DNA of 64,000 bases from NCBI RefSeq assembly GCF_015355785.1, contig NZ_JADKYW010000006.1, positions 640,936-704,935 on the forward strand, given 5' to 3'. Each line of letters opens with the position of its first letter. Within the stretch, counting starts at the first letter, position 1. The translations under genes were made by a program, and so were the position numbers. The DNA is from Arthrobacter gandavensis (GTDB taxonomy: Bacteria; Actinomycetota; Actinomycetes; Actinomycetales; Micrococcaceae). This document shows, in pieces, positions 44,037 to 55,455 of this stretch. The notes beneath the pieces were generated by a model that was given only the letters and a program-made list of their open reading frames with translations, was not told the origin of the DNA and searched no databases.

Positions 44037-45353
44037 CTAGCCGCGCACCTGGCCATCTCCCTGGATGATCCACTTGGTGGTGGTCAGTTCCTTCAGCCCC
44101 ATGGGTCCGCGTGCATGCATCTTCTGGGTGGAAATGCCCACCTCAGCGCCGAGTCCCAGTTCACCGCCGTCGGTAAACCGGGTGGAGGCGTTGACGATCA
44201 CGGCTGCCGAATCGATTTCCGCGATGAAACGCTCGGCGTTCGCGAGGTCATTGGTGATGATCGCCTCGGTGTGGCCGGTGGAGAAAGTCCTGATGTGCTC
44301 CAGGGCTTCGTCCATCGAGTCCACCATGGCGACCGCGAGGTCCAGATCCATGTATTCCCTGCCCCAGTCCTCCTCCGTCGCTTCGAACGCCTCCGTTCCT
44401 TCCGGAAGGATTCCGCGGATCCGCTCGTCCGTGTGCAGCCGGACGCCCGCGGCCGCCAGTGCTGACAGTACTTCGCGGGCAGCAGCAGAGTTGGCGTGCA
44501 CCAGCAGTGTCTCCACGGTGTTGCAGACACTGGGCCGCTGGGTCTTGGCGTTCAGGAGAATGTCCACCGCCATCTCCTCGGGAGCGGTTGCGTCCAGATA
44601 GATGTGGACGTTGCCTTCTCCGGTTTCAATGACGGGCACCGCCGCGTTGGTCACCACGTTCTGGATCAGGTCGCGTCCACCGCGCGGAATCAGTACATCC
44701 ACCTTGCCGCGGGCCTTCATCAGGAAGTTCGCTCCGGGGCGGCCGTAGTTGTCGATCGTCTGGACGGCGTCTGAGGGCAGGCCAACGGTGTCCAGGGAAT
44801 CACGGATCAGGTTCACGAGCACGGTGTTCGTGGCTGCTGCCGCGCTGCCGCCGCGCAGGATCACCGCGTTGCCGCTCTTCAGTGCCAGTCCGGCGATATC
44901 CAGCGTGACGTTGGGACGGGCCTCGTAGATTGCGCCGACGACGCCGAGGGGCACGTGCACCTGGCGCATCCGCAGACCGTTGGGCAGGGTCTGGCCGCGT
45001 GCCACTGACCCAACGGGGTCAGGAAGTCCGGCGAGGTTGCGCAGGGCCGTAGCCAGGGCATCAATCCGTTCCGGAGTGAGCGTCAGGCGGTCCAGAAGCG
45101 CCTCTGACGTGCCGTTGGCGCGTCCGCGCTCCACGTCCTTGGCGTTGGCGGCCAGCACGGCGTCGCGGCGGGCCACCACGTCCTGTGCGATCTGCTCGAG
45201 GGCCAGGTCCTTCCACGCCCGGTTCGCGCGGGCCATCCGGCGGGAGGCGGCCCGGGCCCGGTCCGCGATGCGGTGGACTCCGGCTTCAACTTCCTCCTGC
45301 GAGGGCACGGTTTCAGCGTTGCGGTTCACGGAAGCGGTGTCTTGGACGGTCAT
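44037..45353 (-). CDS. proA: Gamma-glutamyl phosphate reductase (proline biosynthesis)
   Basis: 438 residues of ProA, reducing gamma-glutamyl phosphate with NADPH to glutamate semialdehyde. The catalytic Cys is in RPSVCNTVETLLVH; other family segments are GVVGAIYEARPNVTLD, VLIPRGGRDLI and VNASTRFTDGGELGLGAEVG. Its ATG overlaps the proB stop by 4 nt (ATGA), so both enzymes of the pathway are translated together. Confidence 0.97.
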   Translation of the reverse strand: MTVQDTASVNRNAETVPSQEEVEAGVHRIADRARAASRRMARANRAWKDLALEQIAQDVVARRDAVLAANAKDVERGRANGTSEALLDRLTLTPERIDALATALRNLAGLPDPVGSVARGQTLPNGLRMRQVHVPLGVVGAIYEARPNVTLDIAGLALKSGNAVILRGGSAAAATNTVLVNLIRDSLDTVGLPSDAVQTIDNYGRPGANFLMKARGKVDVLIPRGGRDLIQNVVTNAAVPVIETGEGNVHIYLDATAPEEMAVDILLNAKTQRPSVCNTVETLLVHANSAAAREVLSALAAAGVRLHTDERIRGILPEGTEAFEATEEDWGREYMDLDLAVAMVDSMDEALEHIRTFSTGHTEAIITNDLANAERFIAEIDSAAVIVNASTRFTDGGELGLGAEVGISTQKMHARGPMGLKELTTTKWIIQGDGQVRG

Positions 45354-46591
45354 GCTCCAAGTGTAGCGGCGGCGCCGTCGTCCTGAACGGTACGTGACGC
45401 TGCCGGAACCGCAGAGGAACCGTGCGGCTGGAGGAGGACGAGGTCATTGACGTGCACCACGGAACGTTCGTAGCCGCGGCCCAGTTCCTTTGCCAGCTCC
45501 CTGGTGGAACGGCCCAGCATCCGGGGCAGCTCATCGGAGGCATAGTTGGTCAGCCCGTGCGCCAGGACCCGGCCGGATGTATCAGCCAGCGCCACCGGAT
45601 CCCCGGGTTCGAAATGGCCTTCAACGGCCACGATTCCGGCCGGGAGCAGGGACCTGCGCCGCTCCCCCACCGCGCGTGCTGCGCCGTCGTCCAGGACAAG
45701 CTTTCCCTGGATCCGGGCCAGGTGGGCCAGCCACAGCAGGCGGATGGGCTGGCGTACGCCGCGGGTGGTGAACCACGTGCCAACGTCTTCGCCTGCCAGC
45801 GCTGCTGCGGCGTTTTCGGTGGAGGTGACCAGGGCGGGGATACCGGACTGGGCTGCGATGGTGGCCGCCTCAACCTTGGTGACCATGCCTCCGGTACCGA
45901 CGCCGGCCTTGCCAACCTTGCCAATCCGGACGTCTTCCAGGTCCTTCATCCCCGTGACCTCCGGGATTCGGCGGGCGCCGGCCGACGGCGGGCCGTCGTA
46001 GAGGGAATCGACGTCGGAGAGCAGGATCAGCGCATCCGCCTTGACCAGGTGCGCCACCAGCGCGGCCAGGCGGTCGTTGTCGCCAAAGCGGATTTCGTGG
46101 CTGGCCACGGTGTCATTTTCATTGACGATGGGCACCACGCCGAAGTTGAGGAGGCGTTCGAGTGCCCGGTGCGCGTTGGCGTGGTGCGTCCGCCGCATCA
46201 GGTCTTCGACGGTGAGGAGTACCTGGCTGACGGTGACGCCGTGGCGTCCGAAGGCTTCGGTGTATCGGGCCATCAGCAGGCCCTGCCCAACACTGGCAGC
46301 GGCCTGCTGGGTGGACAGCTGGGCCGGCCGTTTGGAAAGCCCCAGCGGCGCGAGTCCGGCGGAGATGGCGCCGGAGGACACGAGAATGATCTCCGTTCCC
46401 TGCCGTCGCCGCGCTGCGAGAACGTCCGCCAGGGAGGTCAGAGCCTCGTCGGAAATGCCGCCGGCCACGGAAGTCAGGGAGGAGGATCCCACCTTGACGA
46501 CGACGCGGCGTGCACGGGCCAGCCCGGAACGGGACATCAGGGGGCGCTTGGGTGCGGTGGTGGTCTGTTCTACAGCGTTTTCTTTCCTCAT
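45350..46591 (-). CDS. proB: Glutamate 5-kinase
   Basis: 413 residues: an amino-acid kinase domain (VVVKVGSSSLTS at the start, ILVSSGAISAGLAPLG, VPIVNENDTVA, ILLSDVDSLYDGPP) followed by a C-terminal PUA domain (ARAVGERRRSLLPAGIVAVE). It phosphorylates glutamate as the first proline step and is usually feedback-inhibited by proline. The frame begins at 46591; an internal ATG (MSRSGLARAR) is an alternative. It is 52 bp downstream of obg. Confidence 0.97.
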   Translation of the reverse strand: MRKENAVEQTTTAPKRPLMSRSGLARARRVVVKVGSSSLTSVAGGISDEALTSLADVLAARRRQGTEIILVSSGAISAGLAPLGLSKRPAQLSTQQAAASVGQGLLMARYTEAFGRHGVTVSQVLLTVEDLMRRTHHANAHRALERLLNFGVVPIVNENDTVASHEIRFGDNDRLAALVAHLVKADALILLSDVDSLYDGPPSAGARRIPEVTGMKDLEDVRIGKVGKAGVGTGGMVTKVEAATIAAQSGIPALVTSTENAAAALAGEDVGTWFTTRGVRQPIRLLWLAHLARIQGKLVLDDGAARAVGERRRSLLPAGIVAVEGHFEPGDPVALADTSGRVLAHGLTNYASDELPRMLGRSTRELAKELGRGYERSVVHVNDLVLLQPHGSSAVPAASRTVQDDGAAATLGA

Positions 46592-46643
46592 GACAGATCC
46601 AGCCTATGCCCAGGCGGGTCCGTCCTCCGCGTCTGTGAAGCGA

Positions 46644-48579
<1,936 letters not shown>

Positions 48580-48672
48580 TTTCTAATCCTGCCTTTGCTA
48601 TGACTGATTTTGATGCCTAGGTGCGGGCACAATTCCCGCGGTCTGGAACCGCGTGGTTCCAGACTTTAGGAA

Positions 48673-48984
48673 TCAGGAGTTGATGGAGGTGACCTTGACC
48701 TTGGTCAGCGAGGAGCGGTAGCCCTGACGCTTCTTGTAACCGGTCTTGTTCTTGAACTTCTGGATGACAATCTTCGGACCCCGGAAGTTTTCGATAACTT
48801 CTGCCGTAACCGTAACCTTGGCCAGGTCCTCAGCGGCAGAGGTGACCTTGTCGCCATCAACCAAAAGCAGGGCAGGCAGCTCAAAGGTGCTACCGGCTCC
48901 ACCGGGGACGCGGTCCAGGGTTACGAGGTCTCCGACGGAAACCTTTTCTTGGCGGCCGCCAGCGCGGACAATCGCGTACACCAC
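48673..48984 (-). CDS. rplU: 50S ribosomal protein L21
   Basis: 103 residues read from GTG 48984, giving [20 protein letters not shown] as in related L21 proteins; GTG 48996 would add four residues. The C-terminal RNA-binding part is [20 protein letters not shown]. It starts the L21-L27 operon. Confidence 0.95.
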   Translation of the reverse strand: MVYAIVRAGGRQEKVSVGDLVTLDRVPGGAGSTFELPALLLVDGDKVTSAAEDLAKVTVTAEVIENFRGPKIVIQKFKNKTGYKKRQGYRSSLTKVKVTSINS

Positions 48985-49332
48985 TTGGGAACTCACTTCT
49001 CTCGACGTTTAATACTTGGATGCGCACTTCCCGGACAGACTAGGTGTCCGGCTTGCGCCATGCAGTCACGCCCTGTACCGAATAACGGCTTAGAAGGCGT
49101 TCGCACCGAATTTCAAGGCTACGCTAAGGGACCCATATGCCGCAAATGCACGGCAGGTACAGCGTGCCATCCTCCGGCCGTACTGGGGACGTCACTGCGC
49201 TTAGCACCATTCTATAGCACTCCCGGACCGGGGCTGACCGGTTCCCCTGCCGCCGGGCGGCAGCCCAGCAGCACCGGTAATGCAGTTCAGCTCCCGGCCG
49301 CACCGGCCGGGAGCTGAACTGTACGTGGACTG
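48985..49332. other. rplU leader / rne 3' region (348 bp, no gene)
   Basis: It contains the hairpin at 49283-49321 that ends rne and the presumed promoter and leader of rplU. I see no clear -35/-10 pair and no conserved L21-leader structure that I can recognise. Bases 49020-49280 hold nothing else evident. Confidence 0.6.
49283..49321 (-). terminator. Terminator after rne
   Basis: An 18-bp perfect stem (49283-49300 and 49304-49321) with a 3-nt CAC loop, 11 bp past the rne stop. No T-run follows. Confidence 0.72.
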
Positions 49333-52300
49333 CTAGAGGTCCGACGCCGGAACACCGACGCCGAGAATCACCGGAGCCGAGGCCTCCGTGCGCGGGGCAG
49401 CGGGAGCAGCGGCGGCTGCGGTGGTGCTGCTGCCCTGCGCCCCTGATGCATCCTCGGGGCCTGCCTTGATGATCTGTGCGTCAGCCGAGCCCTGCGGGCT
49501 GCGGGCTGCACGGCGCCGGCGCGGCCTGCGGGCCGGCTCAGCGCCATTGGAACCGATTTCCCGGCAGTCCGGGATGCCGTGGCCCGCTGCAGGTTCGCTG
49601 CCGCCCTCGGGTGCTTCCGGCTCCCGGACCTCCGGTTCGGAAGCTTTCGGCGACACCTCGTTGAACGCCTCGGTGAGGCTTTCCAGCGTCAGCTGAACGT
49701 CCTGGCGGACCGGGCGGCGACGCTCGCGGCGCGGAACCACTACGGTCTCGCCCTGGATGCGCAGGACGGCGCCGGCCTCGGCCGGTACGTCGTCCTTGGG
49801 CTCGCGGATGAGCGGCTTATCTTCACCACCGGCACCAGCGCCGGCGCTGCCGTCTTCCCCTGCGGAGGGCGCGGCCTCCGTGGTGCCGCCCTCCGCGTGC
49901 GGTGCGTCGGCGTCGTGGGCCGCTGCGGTGGCTGCCGCGATGCTCGCGAGGGCAGCGCGGGCGGCCTCGGCCTTGGCGGCGCGCTCGGCGTCGTCCGCGT
50001 GCGGTTCTTCAACCTTGGACTGTTCCACCGGAGCGGCCGGAGGCTGCGGGTTCTGCTGCTGATTCTGGCCCTGGTTAGCTCCCCGGTTGCGGCGCTTGCG
50101 TTCCCCGCGGGAAGCCTTCTCCTGCTTCAGGTGCTGGGAATGGTTGTCATCAGAGACCGCGTGGCTCGTGCTGCGGCGGTGCTCCACGGGGATGTCGTGG
50201 GTGATCACGCCGCGTCCGGCGCAGTGCTCGCACTCTTCGCCGAAGACTTCCAGGAGGCCGGTGCCCATGCGCTTGCGGGTCATCTGTACCAGTCCAAGCG
50301 ACGTGACCTCGGCAACCTGGTGCTTGGTGCGGTCCCGGCCCAGGCACTCGACCAGCCGGCGCAGCACAAGGTCACGGTTGGCCTCGAGCACCATGTCAAT
50401 GAAGTCGATGACGATGATGCCGCCGATGTCCCGCAGACGCAGCTGGCGGACTACTTCCTCGGCCGCTTCAAGGTTGTTCTTGGTGACGGTCTCTTCGAGG
50501 TTGCCGCCGCTGCCGGTGAATTTGCCGGTATTGACGTCCACCACGGTCATGGCTTCGGTACGGTCAATGACCAGCGAGCCGCCGGAGGGCAGGAAGACCT
50601 TGCGGTCCAGCGCCTTGGCGATCTGCTCGTCGATGCGGCTGGCCGAGAAGATGTCCTCGTCCTTAGTCCACTTCTCCAGGCGTCCCACCAGGTCCGGAGC
50701 TACGTAAGTGACATACGCCTCGATGGTGTCCCACGCTTCCTCGCCGGAGACGATCAGCTTGGAGAAGTCTTCGTTGAAGACGTCGCGGACAACCTTGATG
50801 GTGAGGTCCGGCTCGCCGTAGAGCAGTTCGGGCGGAAGCGTCTTGGTGGACTTCGCCTTCGCTTCGATGTTTTCCCACTGGGCGCGGAGGCGGTTGATGT
50901 CATTCATCAGCTCCTCCTCCGAGGCACCTTCGGCTGCGGTGCGGACAATGACGCCGGCGTTCTGCGGAAGGTGGTCCTTGAGGATCTTCTTAAGCCGGTT
51001 GCGTTCCACGTCCGGGAGCTTGCGTGAGATGCCGGTCATGGAGCCGCCCGGCACGTAGACAAGGTAGCGGCCGGGAAGGGAGATCTGGCTGGTCAGCCGG
51101 GCGCCCTTGTGGCCCACGGGGTCCTTGGTGACCTGGACCAGCACGGAGTCCCCCGACTTCAGTGCAAGTTCAATGCGGCGCGGCTGGCCGTCCAGGCCTG
51201 CGGCATCCCAGTTGACTTCGCCGGCGTAGAGCACCGCGTTGCGGCCGCGGCCAATGTCGACGAACGCTGCTTCCATGCTGGGCAGCACGTTCTGGACCTT
51301 GCCGACGTAGACGTTGCCAATCAGAGAATCCTGCTGAGTGTTGGAAACGAAGTGCTCGGCCAGGACGCCGTCCTCGAGCACGCCGATCTGGATCCTGTCA
51401 TCGCGCTGGCGAACAATCATCTGCCGGTCCACGGATTCGCGGCGGGCCAGGAACTCGGCCTCGGTGATGACGTGGCGGCGCCGGCCCGACTCACGGGATT
51501 CGCGGCGGCGCTGCTTCTTGGCCTCCAGGCGGGTGGAACCCTTTACGGAAGTAACGCGGTCACTCGCCGGCGCCTCTGCATGCGCCCGCGGGGCACGGAC
51601 ACGGGTCACGGTGTTGGGCGGATCGTCGTCGGACCCGCCGGTCAGCTCGAGGTCCGCGTCTCCGCGGCGCCGGCGCCGGCGCCGGCGGGAGGTCACGCCT
51701 TCGGGGTTCTCTTCGTCGGCGTCGCCCGACTCAGTGCCCTCGCGTTCGACTGCAACTTCGTCTTCGCTGCGGGTGCGTCCGCGGCTGCGGCGGCGACTGC
51801 GGCGGGACCGGTTGGTCTCCCGGCCTTCCTCCTCGGCACCTTCGTCCTCATCGCTCCCGGCGGCCGCGGCTGCGGTTGCGGCTGCCTGCACGGCAGTGAG
51901 GTCCGGTGCGTGGAAGAGCACGGAGGTGGGTGATTCAGGAATGGCGAACGGGTCAAGCACGGCAGACTGTGCGGGCTTGGTTTCTTCCTCCCCCGCGGTG
52001 TCCTGGCCTGGCTCAACGGCTTCGGTCTTGGCCTCACCGGAATCGGACGGTTCCGCGGCGGCGGGGCCGGCCTTGGATGTTGCGCGGCGGCGTGACCGGG
52101 TTTTGGCCGGGGCAGGGGCCGCTTCTTCCGCGGCAGTTGCTTCAGAGGCAGTTGCTTCAGCGGCAGCCTTTTCGGCGGGAGCAGCTTCGGCAACGGCTTC
52201 CTGTGCGGGCACAGCGTCGGGGCCTGCAGCGGCTTCGGCTCCTTCGGGTGCCGTCTTTTTCGCGGACACACGGCGGCGCCGGACAGTCTTGGCAGGCGCC

Positions 52301-52692
52301 TCAGCTTCGGCGGACGTTTCCGCAGCGGGGGCAGCCGCGGCCTCAGCCTTTTCGGGCACGCCGTCCGAGGGCGCCGTTTCCTCGGCCTTCGGCTCCGAAG
52401 TGGCCTTGCGGCGCGGAGCGCGGGTGCGCTTGGGCTCTGCTGCCGGCTCTGAAGCCGCTGCTTCGGCAGCTTCCTGTTCGGCCGGGGTCTCCGTCAGGGC
52501 CGGCTCCTGCGTATCGCCCGCGGGCGTTTCCACGGCTGCCGGCTTTCGGCGGGCGCGCGGTGCCCGCTTTGCGGGAGTCTTGGCCGGCGCTTCCGTTTCC
52601 GTTGCCTCGACGGCTGCCGAGACCGGCTCGACTGCAGCCTGGACCTCTGCGGCCGGTTCGACTGCTTCTTCTGTTGTGCGGTCAGTATTCAT
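49333..52692 (-). CDS. rne: Ribonuclease E/G family endoribonuclease
   Basis: 1119 residues. A ~400-residue Ala/Glu/Pro-rich N-terminal extension precedes the catalytic core, which starts around MIVRQRDDRIQIGVLEDGVL. The S1 domain contains GNVYVGKVQNVLPSMEAAFV and the RNase core has the metal aspartates in AMTVVDVNTGKFTG and GIIVIDFIDM. The zinc-link motif CEHCAGRG allows tetramer formation. The C-terminal ~270 residues are again low-complexity and rich in RR and Ala. It cleaves AU-rich single-stranded RNA and initiates mRNA decay and rRNA processing. N- and C-terminal extensions flanking the core are typical for actinobacterial RNase E. Confidence 0.96.
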   Translation of the reverse strand: MNTDRTTEEAVEPAAEVQAAVEPVSAAVEATETEAPAKTPAKRAPRARRKPAAVETPAGDTQEPALTETPAEQEAAEAAASEPAAEPKRTRAPRRKATSEPKAEETAPSDGVPEKAEAAAAPAAETSAEAEAPAKTVRRRRVSAKKTAPEGAEAAAGPDAVPAQEAVAEAAPAEKAAAEATASEATAAEEAAPAPAKTRSRRRATSKAGPAAAEPSDSGEAKTEAVEPGQDTAGEEETKPAQSAVLDPFAIPESPTSVLFHAPDLTAVQAAATAAAAAGSDEDEGAEEEGRETNRSRRSRRRSRGRTRSEDEVAVEREGTESGDADEENPEGVTSRRRRRRRRGDADLELTGGSDDDPPNTVTRVRAPRAHAEAPASDRVTSVKGSTRLEAKKQRRRESRESGRRRHVITEAEFLARRESVDRQMIVRQRDDRIQIGVLEDGVLAEHFVSNTQQDSLIGNVYVGKVQNVLPSMEAAFVDIGRGRNAVLYAGEVNWDAAGLDGQPRRIELALKSGDSVLVQVTKDPVGHKGARLTSQISLPGRYLVYVPGGSMTGISRKLPDVERNRLKKILKDHLPQNAGVIVRTAAEGASEEELMNDINRLRAQWENIEAKAKSTKTLPPELLYGEPDLTIKVVRDVFNEDFSKLIVSGEEAWDTIEAYVTYVAPDLVGRLEKWTKDEDIFSASRIDEQIAKALDRKVFLPSGGSLVIDRTEAMTVVDVNTGKFTGSGGNLEETVTKNNLEAAEEVVRQLRLRDIGGIIVIDFIDMVLEANRDLVLRRLVECLGRDRTKHQVAEVTSLGLVQMTRKRMGTGLLEVFGEECEHCAGRGVITHDIPVEHRRSTSHAVSDDNHSQHLKQEKASRGERKRRNRGANQGQNQQQNPQPPAAPVEQSKVEEPHADDAERAAKAEAARAALASIAAATAAAHDADAPHAEGGTTEAAPSAGEDGSAGAGAGGEDKPLIREPKDDVPAEAGAVLRIQGETVVVPRRERRRPVRQDVQLTLESLTEAFNEVSPKASEPEVREPEAPEGGSEPAAGHGIPDCREIGSNGAEPARRPRRRRAARSPQGSADAQIIKAGPEDASGAQGSSTTAAAAAPAAPRTEASAPVILGVGVPASDL

Positions 52693-53113
52693 ATACAGCT
52701 ATGCTCCGGCCCCCGCGGCACTGGCCACATTCCAATGCCCGGAGGGCAATGTATCGGCTGTGCGGGGGCATCGGAGCCTGCGCCAGCCGGAAGTCGTCTA
52801 AATGTCTTCCAAGGTCGCACCATCGTGAGGGCACGGCATCACTTGCAAGACCAGCGGCGCTTTTCCTGCTACCTGCTCGGAACGGCTAGGCGTTTGGGCT
52901 GTGGTAGGGCTGTTCGGCGGATTCCCCTGCCCCATCCGGATTGATGGGCATTCCTTCTTGGGAAGCATCGCCAACAGCACCGGAAGCCTGTCGCTGGACC
53001 GGTGGCGGAATGTGGATCCGACACCAGCCACAGCCATTATCTCACACGGAGGTCATTTAGGTATCTGGAACACATAGAATCGGACCACCGATACCCGGCA
53101 AAAGGAGCAGCAC
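52693..53113. other. Divergent intergenic region rne / VKOR (421 bp, no gene)
   Basis: It holds the promoters and the long 5' leader of rne in minus orientation and the promoter of the VKOR gene in plus orientation. A -10-like TAGAAT lies at about 53085. No convincing small frame, hairpin or known RNA motif was found. Confidence 0.5.
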
Positions 53114-53764
53114 GTGCCTTCCAGTTCCACCAGCACTACCAGCGGGGCCGATTTGGGCGGGAGGACCGGCGAAGCAGGACTTGCCCGCTCCCTTCAGCAG
53201 AAACCGTTCGCATGGCTGGTGCTCATCACCTCGGTCATCGGCTGGCTTGGCTCGGCAATCCTGGTCATGGAGCGTCTGAAGGTGTATGCCGATTCCAGCT
53301 ATATTACGAGCTGCGACATCAGTCCGTGGGTTTCCTGCGGGACCGTCTTCCAGACCTGGCAGGCTTCGCTCTTCGGGTTCCCGAACCCGCTCATCGGCAT
53401 AGTGGCCTTCGCCGTCATGATCACCGTAGCCATGTCCATGCTCGCGGGGGCCCGTTTCAGCCGCTGGTACTGGGCTGCGGTGCAGGCCGGCGTCACGCTG
53501 GGTATGGTGTTCGTGGTCTGGCTCTGGAGCCAGGCCCTGTTCGACATCTACGTCCTGTGCATCTACTGCATCGTTGTGTGGACTGCCATGATCCCGCTGT
53601 TCGTCTTCACCACAGTGCGTAACCTGGCGCACGGCGTGATTCCGGCGCCGGCGGGCCTCGTGCGGTTCGTATCAGAGTGGGCGTGGGCCATCACGGCCCT
53701 TATCTGGGTCGCGACGGCCGCCTCGATCTTCTTCCGGTTCATGAACGCATTCCTTGGCAGCTAG
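53114..53764 (+). CDS. Vitamin K epoxide reductase (VKOR) family membrane protein
   Basis: A 216-residue protein with about five membrane helices. The loop cysteines lie in SCDISPWVSCGTV and the redox CxxC in YVLCIYCIVVW, the four conserved cysteines of VKOR. In actinobacteria it replaces DsbB, reoxidising a DsbA-like thiol oxidase by passing electrons to menaquinone, so that exported proteins can form disulfides. There is no fused thioredoxin domain and no DsbA gene adjacent. GTG 53114 follows AAAGGAG. Confidence 0.93.
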   Translation: MPSSSTSTTSGADLGGRTGEAGLARSLQQKPFAWLVLITSVIGWLGSAILVMERLKVYADSSYITSCDISPWVSCGTVFQTWQASLFGFPNPLIGIVAFAVMITVAMSMLAGARFSRWYWAAVQAGVTLGMVFVVWLWSQALFDIYVLCIYCIVVWTAMIPLFVFTTVRNLAHGVIPAPAGLVRFVSEWAWAITALIWVATAASIFFRFMNAFLGS

Positions 53765-53782
53765 TTTCCCGCCGGGCCTTGC

Positions 53783-54424
53783 TCACCCCAGGGGCAGCCC
53801 CCAGCCGAGTACAGCAGGTTCGCGCTGTCCCTCCCACGTGCCCACCAGCGACGGCGGCGGCGCGGCCCGTCCGCCCAGGTCAAGCACCCGGACCAGGGAC
53901 AACTCCCAGCCATCGCGGTGCATGAGGGTGGCAGTCCATCCCGCCGGTTCGCGATCGGGAGCTTCCACGAGTTCTTCGCCGTCGGGCATGCCGCTGGTTT
54001 CAAGCTCCATTGACTGGGGCAGTTCGCGGCGCACCCCGTCTTCCTCGACGTAGAGCGGGGCCTGGTCCATGCCGTCGACCACCGCCGCAGCGAAAGCACT
54101 GACATACACCGGATCCCCGCACCCGTCGTACACCCAGCGGCGGCCCAGGACAGAATGCTCCATGGTGCCCACCAGGTAGCCCTCACCGCCCTCCAGCGGC
54201 TCAGCCCGGTAGGTCAGCGGAACCTGCACCGTGAGGTCCCCGCTGCGCACAATGTGCGTTTCCATGCCCACCTGGCCTTCGGGATCATCGAAACGGTACG
54301 CCGCCAGCGGCTCAGCCTGGTTCCCCATGCCGCCCGCTGCGGTGAACCAGGGCGCCGTTGGAAGCCAGCCGGAGATCAGTTCCATCTTGGTCGGTTTCAG
54401 GTCTGCCTTATGGATGAGTGCCAT
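53783..54424 (-). CDS. Maltokinase N-terminal-cap-like domain protein
   Basis: A 213-residue protein starting IHKADLKPTKMELISGWLP, a signature of the N-terminal cap domain of actinobacterial maltokinases and of the related CG0192-like family. The rest (QVPLTYRAEPLEGG, LVGTMEHSVLGRRWVYDG) is beta-rich and shows no kinase domain, so it is a stand-alone cap. Function unknown; perhaps a sugar or glycogen-linked binding protein. It follows ndk behind a terminator. Confidence 0.72.
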   Translation of the reverse strand: MALIHKADLKPTKMELISGWLPTAPWFTAAGGMGNQAEPLAAYRFDDPEGQVGMETHIVRSGDLTVQVPLTYRAEPLEGGEGYLVGTMEHSVLGRRWVYDGCGDPVYVSAFAAAVVDGMDQAPLYVEEDGVRRELPQSMELETSGMPDGEELVEAPDREPAGWTATLMHRDGWELSLVRVLDLGGRAAPPPSLVGTWEGQREPAVLGWGLPLG

Positions 54425-54457
54425 GAGCCCCAGCCTAGCCAGCGAGCCCCGAATGTA

Positions 54458-54494
54458 CAGGAGGCCGGCACCCGTGGCGGGTGCCGGCCTCCTG
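54458..54494 (-). terminator. Terminator after ndk
   Basis: A 16-bp perfect stem (54458-54473 and 54479-54494), loop GTGGC, 26 bp past the ndk stop. The tail is T-poor. Confidence 0.75.
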
Positions 54495-54519
54495 CGGAAC
54501 TGCTGCGGGTCCAGTGGTC

Positions 54520-54939
54520 TTAGTTGCCGAACCAGATGCCGATCTCGCGCGCGGCGGACTCGGCCGAATCCGAGCCGTGGACGAGGTTCTGCTGCACCTT
54601 GGTGCCCCAGTCGCGGCCGAAGTCGCCGCGGATGGTTCCGGGCGCCGCGGTGGTGGGTTCGGTGGCGCCGGCCAGGGACCGGAAACCTTCGATGACGCGC
54701 TGGCCTTCAAAGACCGCCGCGACGATCGGACCGCTGAGCATGAACTCAACCAACGGCTCGTAGAACGGCTTGCCGACGTGCTCCGCGTAGTGCTCTTCGA
54801 GCAGTTCCCGGGTGGCGTCCATCTTCTTCAGCTCGGCCAGGGCGTAGCCCTTGGCTTCGATGCGGGCCAGGATGGCGCCGGTCAGGTTCCGCTTGACGCC
54901 GTCCGGCTTGATCAGGACGAGAGTGCGCTCGGTGCTCAC
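54520..54939 (-). CDS. ndk: Nucleoside diphosphate kinase
   Basis: 139 residues, the standard NDK length. The N-terminal TLVLIKPDGVKRNLTG, the active-site His in QQNLVHGSDSAESA and the closing REIGIWF are all conserved. It balances nucleoside triphosphate pools by a phospho-His intermediate. GTG 54939 has AAGGAG in front. It is the last gene of ileS-folC-DUF4233-ndk. Confidence 0.97.
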   Translation of the reverse strand: MSTERTLVLIKPDGVKRNLTGAILARIEAKGYALAELKKMDATRELLEEHYAEHVGKPFYEPLVEFMLSGPIVAAVFEGQRVIEGFRSLAGATEPTTAAPGTIRGDFGRDWGTKVQQNLVHGSDSAESAAREIGIWFGN

Positions 54940-54992
54940 GCTTGGTTTCTCCTTGGAGGTTGGATGGGAATGCGGTTCAGCTGTTCCTAAGC

Positions 54993-55451
54993 CTAACTGC
55001 TGGTTTCGCCGGAGTCCGTACCGGCCGGGTGGGCTGCTTCCCACTCCGCCTGTTCACGGTCCCTCTGCCGGTTCTCCCTATCGAGGCGGGCACCGGCACG
55101 CAGTCCGTACCACCAGGTTCCAGCGAACAGGACTCCCACCAGGAACATCATGGGTTCCAGGAAGCCGGTGGCAATGATGGCCAGCTGCAGGATCCAGCCG
55201 ATCGCCGGGCCTGCGGGCTTGGACAGAAACGCGCAGGTCGCTATCAGGGCGGCCGCCAGGACGATCCCGCCAGCCAGGATGGCCACGGGCGCCACGCGGT
55301 CCCGCTGCAGGCCAAAGACAGCGAGCGTGCCAAAGAGCACCACGAAGGCTTCCAGGCTCAGGACAGTGGATGCGAACATCACGCGGATGGACCGGCGTTT
55401 CTTGGGCATGCCCGGACGCCATTCGCGCTGGGCCTTGGTCATTCGTGCCAT
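54993..55451 (-). CDS. DUF4233 membrane protein
   Basis: A 152-residue protein with four hydrophobic helices (FASTVLSLEAFVVLFGTLAV, VAILAGGIVLAAALIATCAF, AIGWILQLAIIATGFLEPMM, FLVGVLFAGTWWYGL) and a charged C-terminal tail. This is DUF4233, which is regularly found between folC and ndk in actinobacteria. Function unknown. ATG 55451 is just beyond the folC stop (55456). Confidence 0.9.
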   Translation of the reverse strand: MARMTKAQREWRPGMPKKRRSIRVMFASTVLSLEAFVVLFGTLAVFGLQRDRVAPVAILAGGIVLAAALIATCAFLSKPAGPAIGWILQLAIIATGFLEPMMFLVGVLFAGTWWYGLRAGARLDRENRQRDREQAEWEAAHPAGTDSGETSS

Positions 55452-55455
55452 GTGC

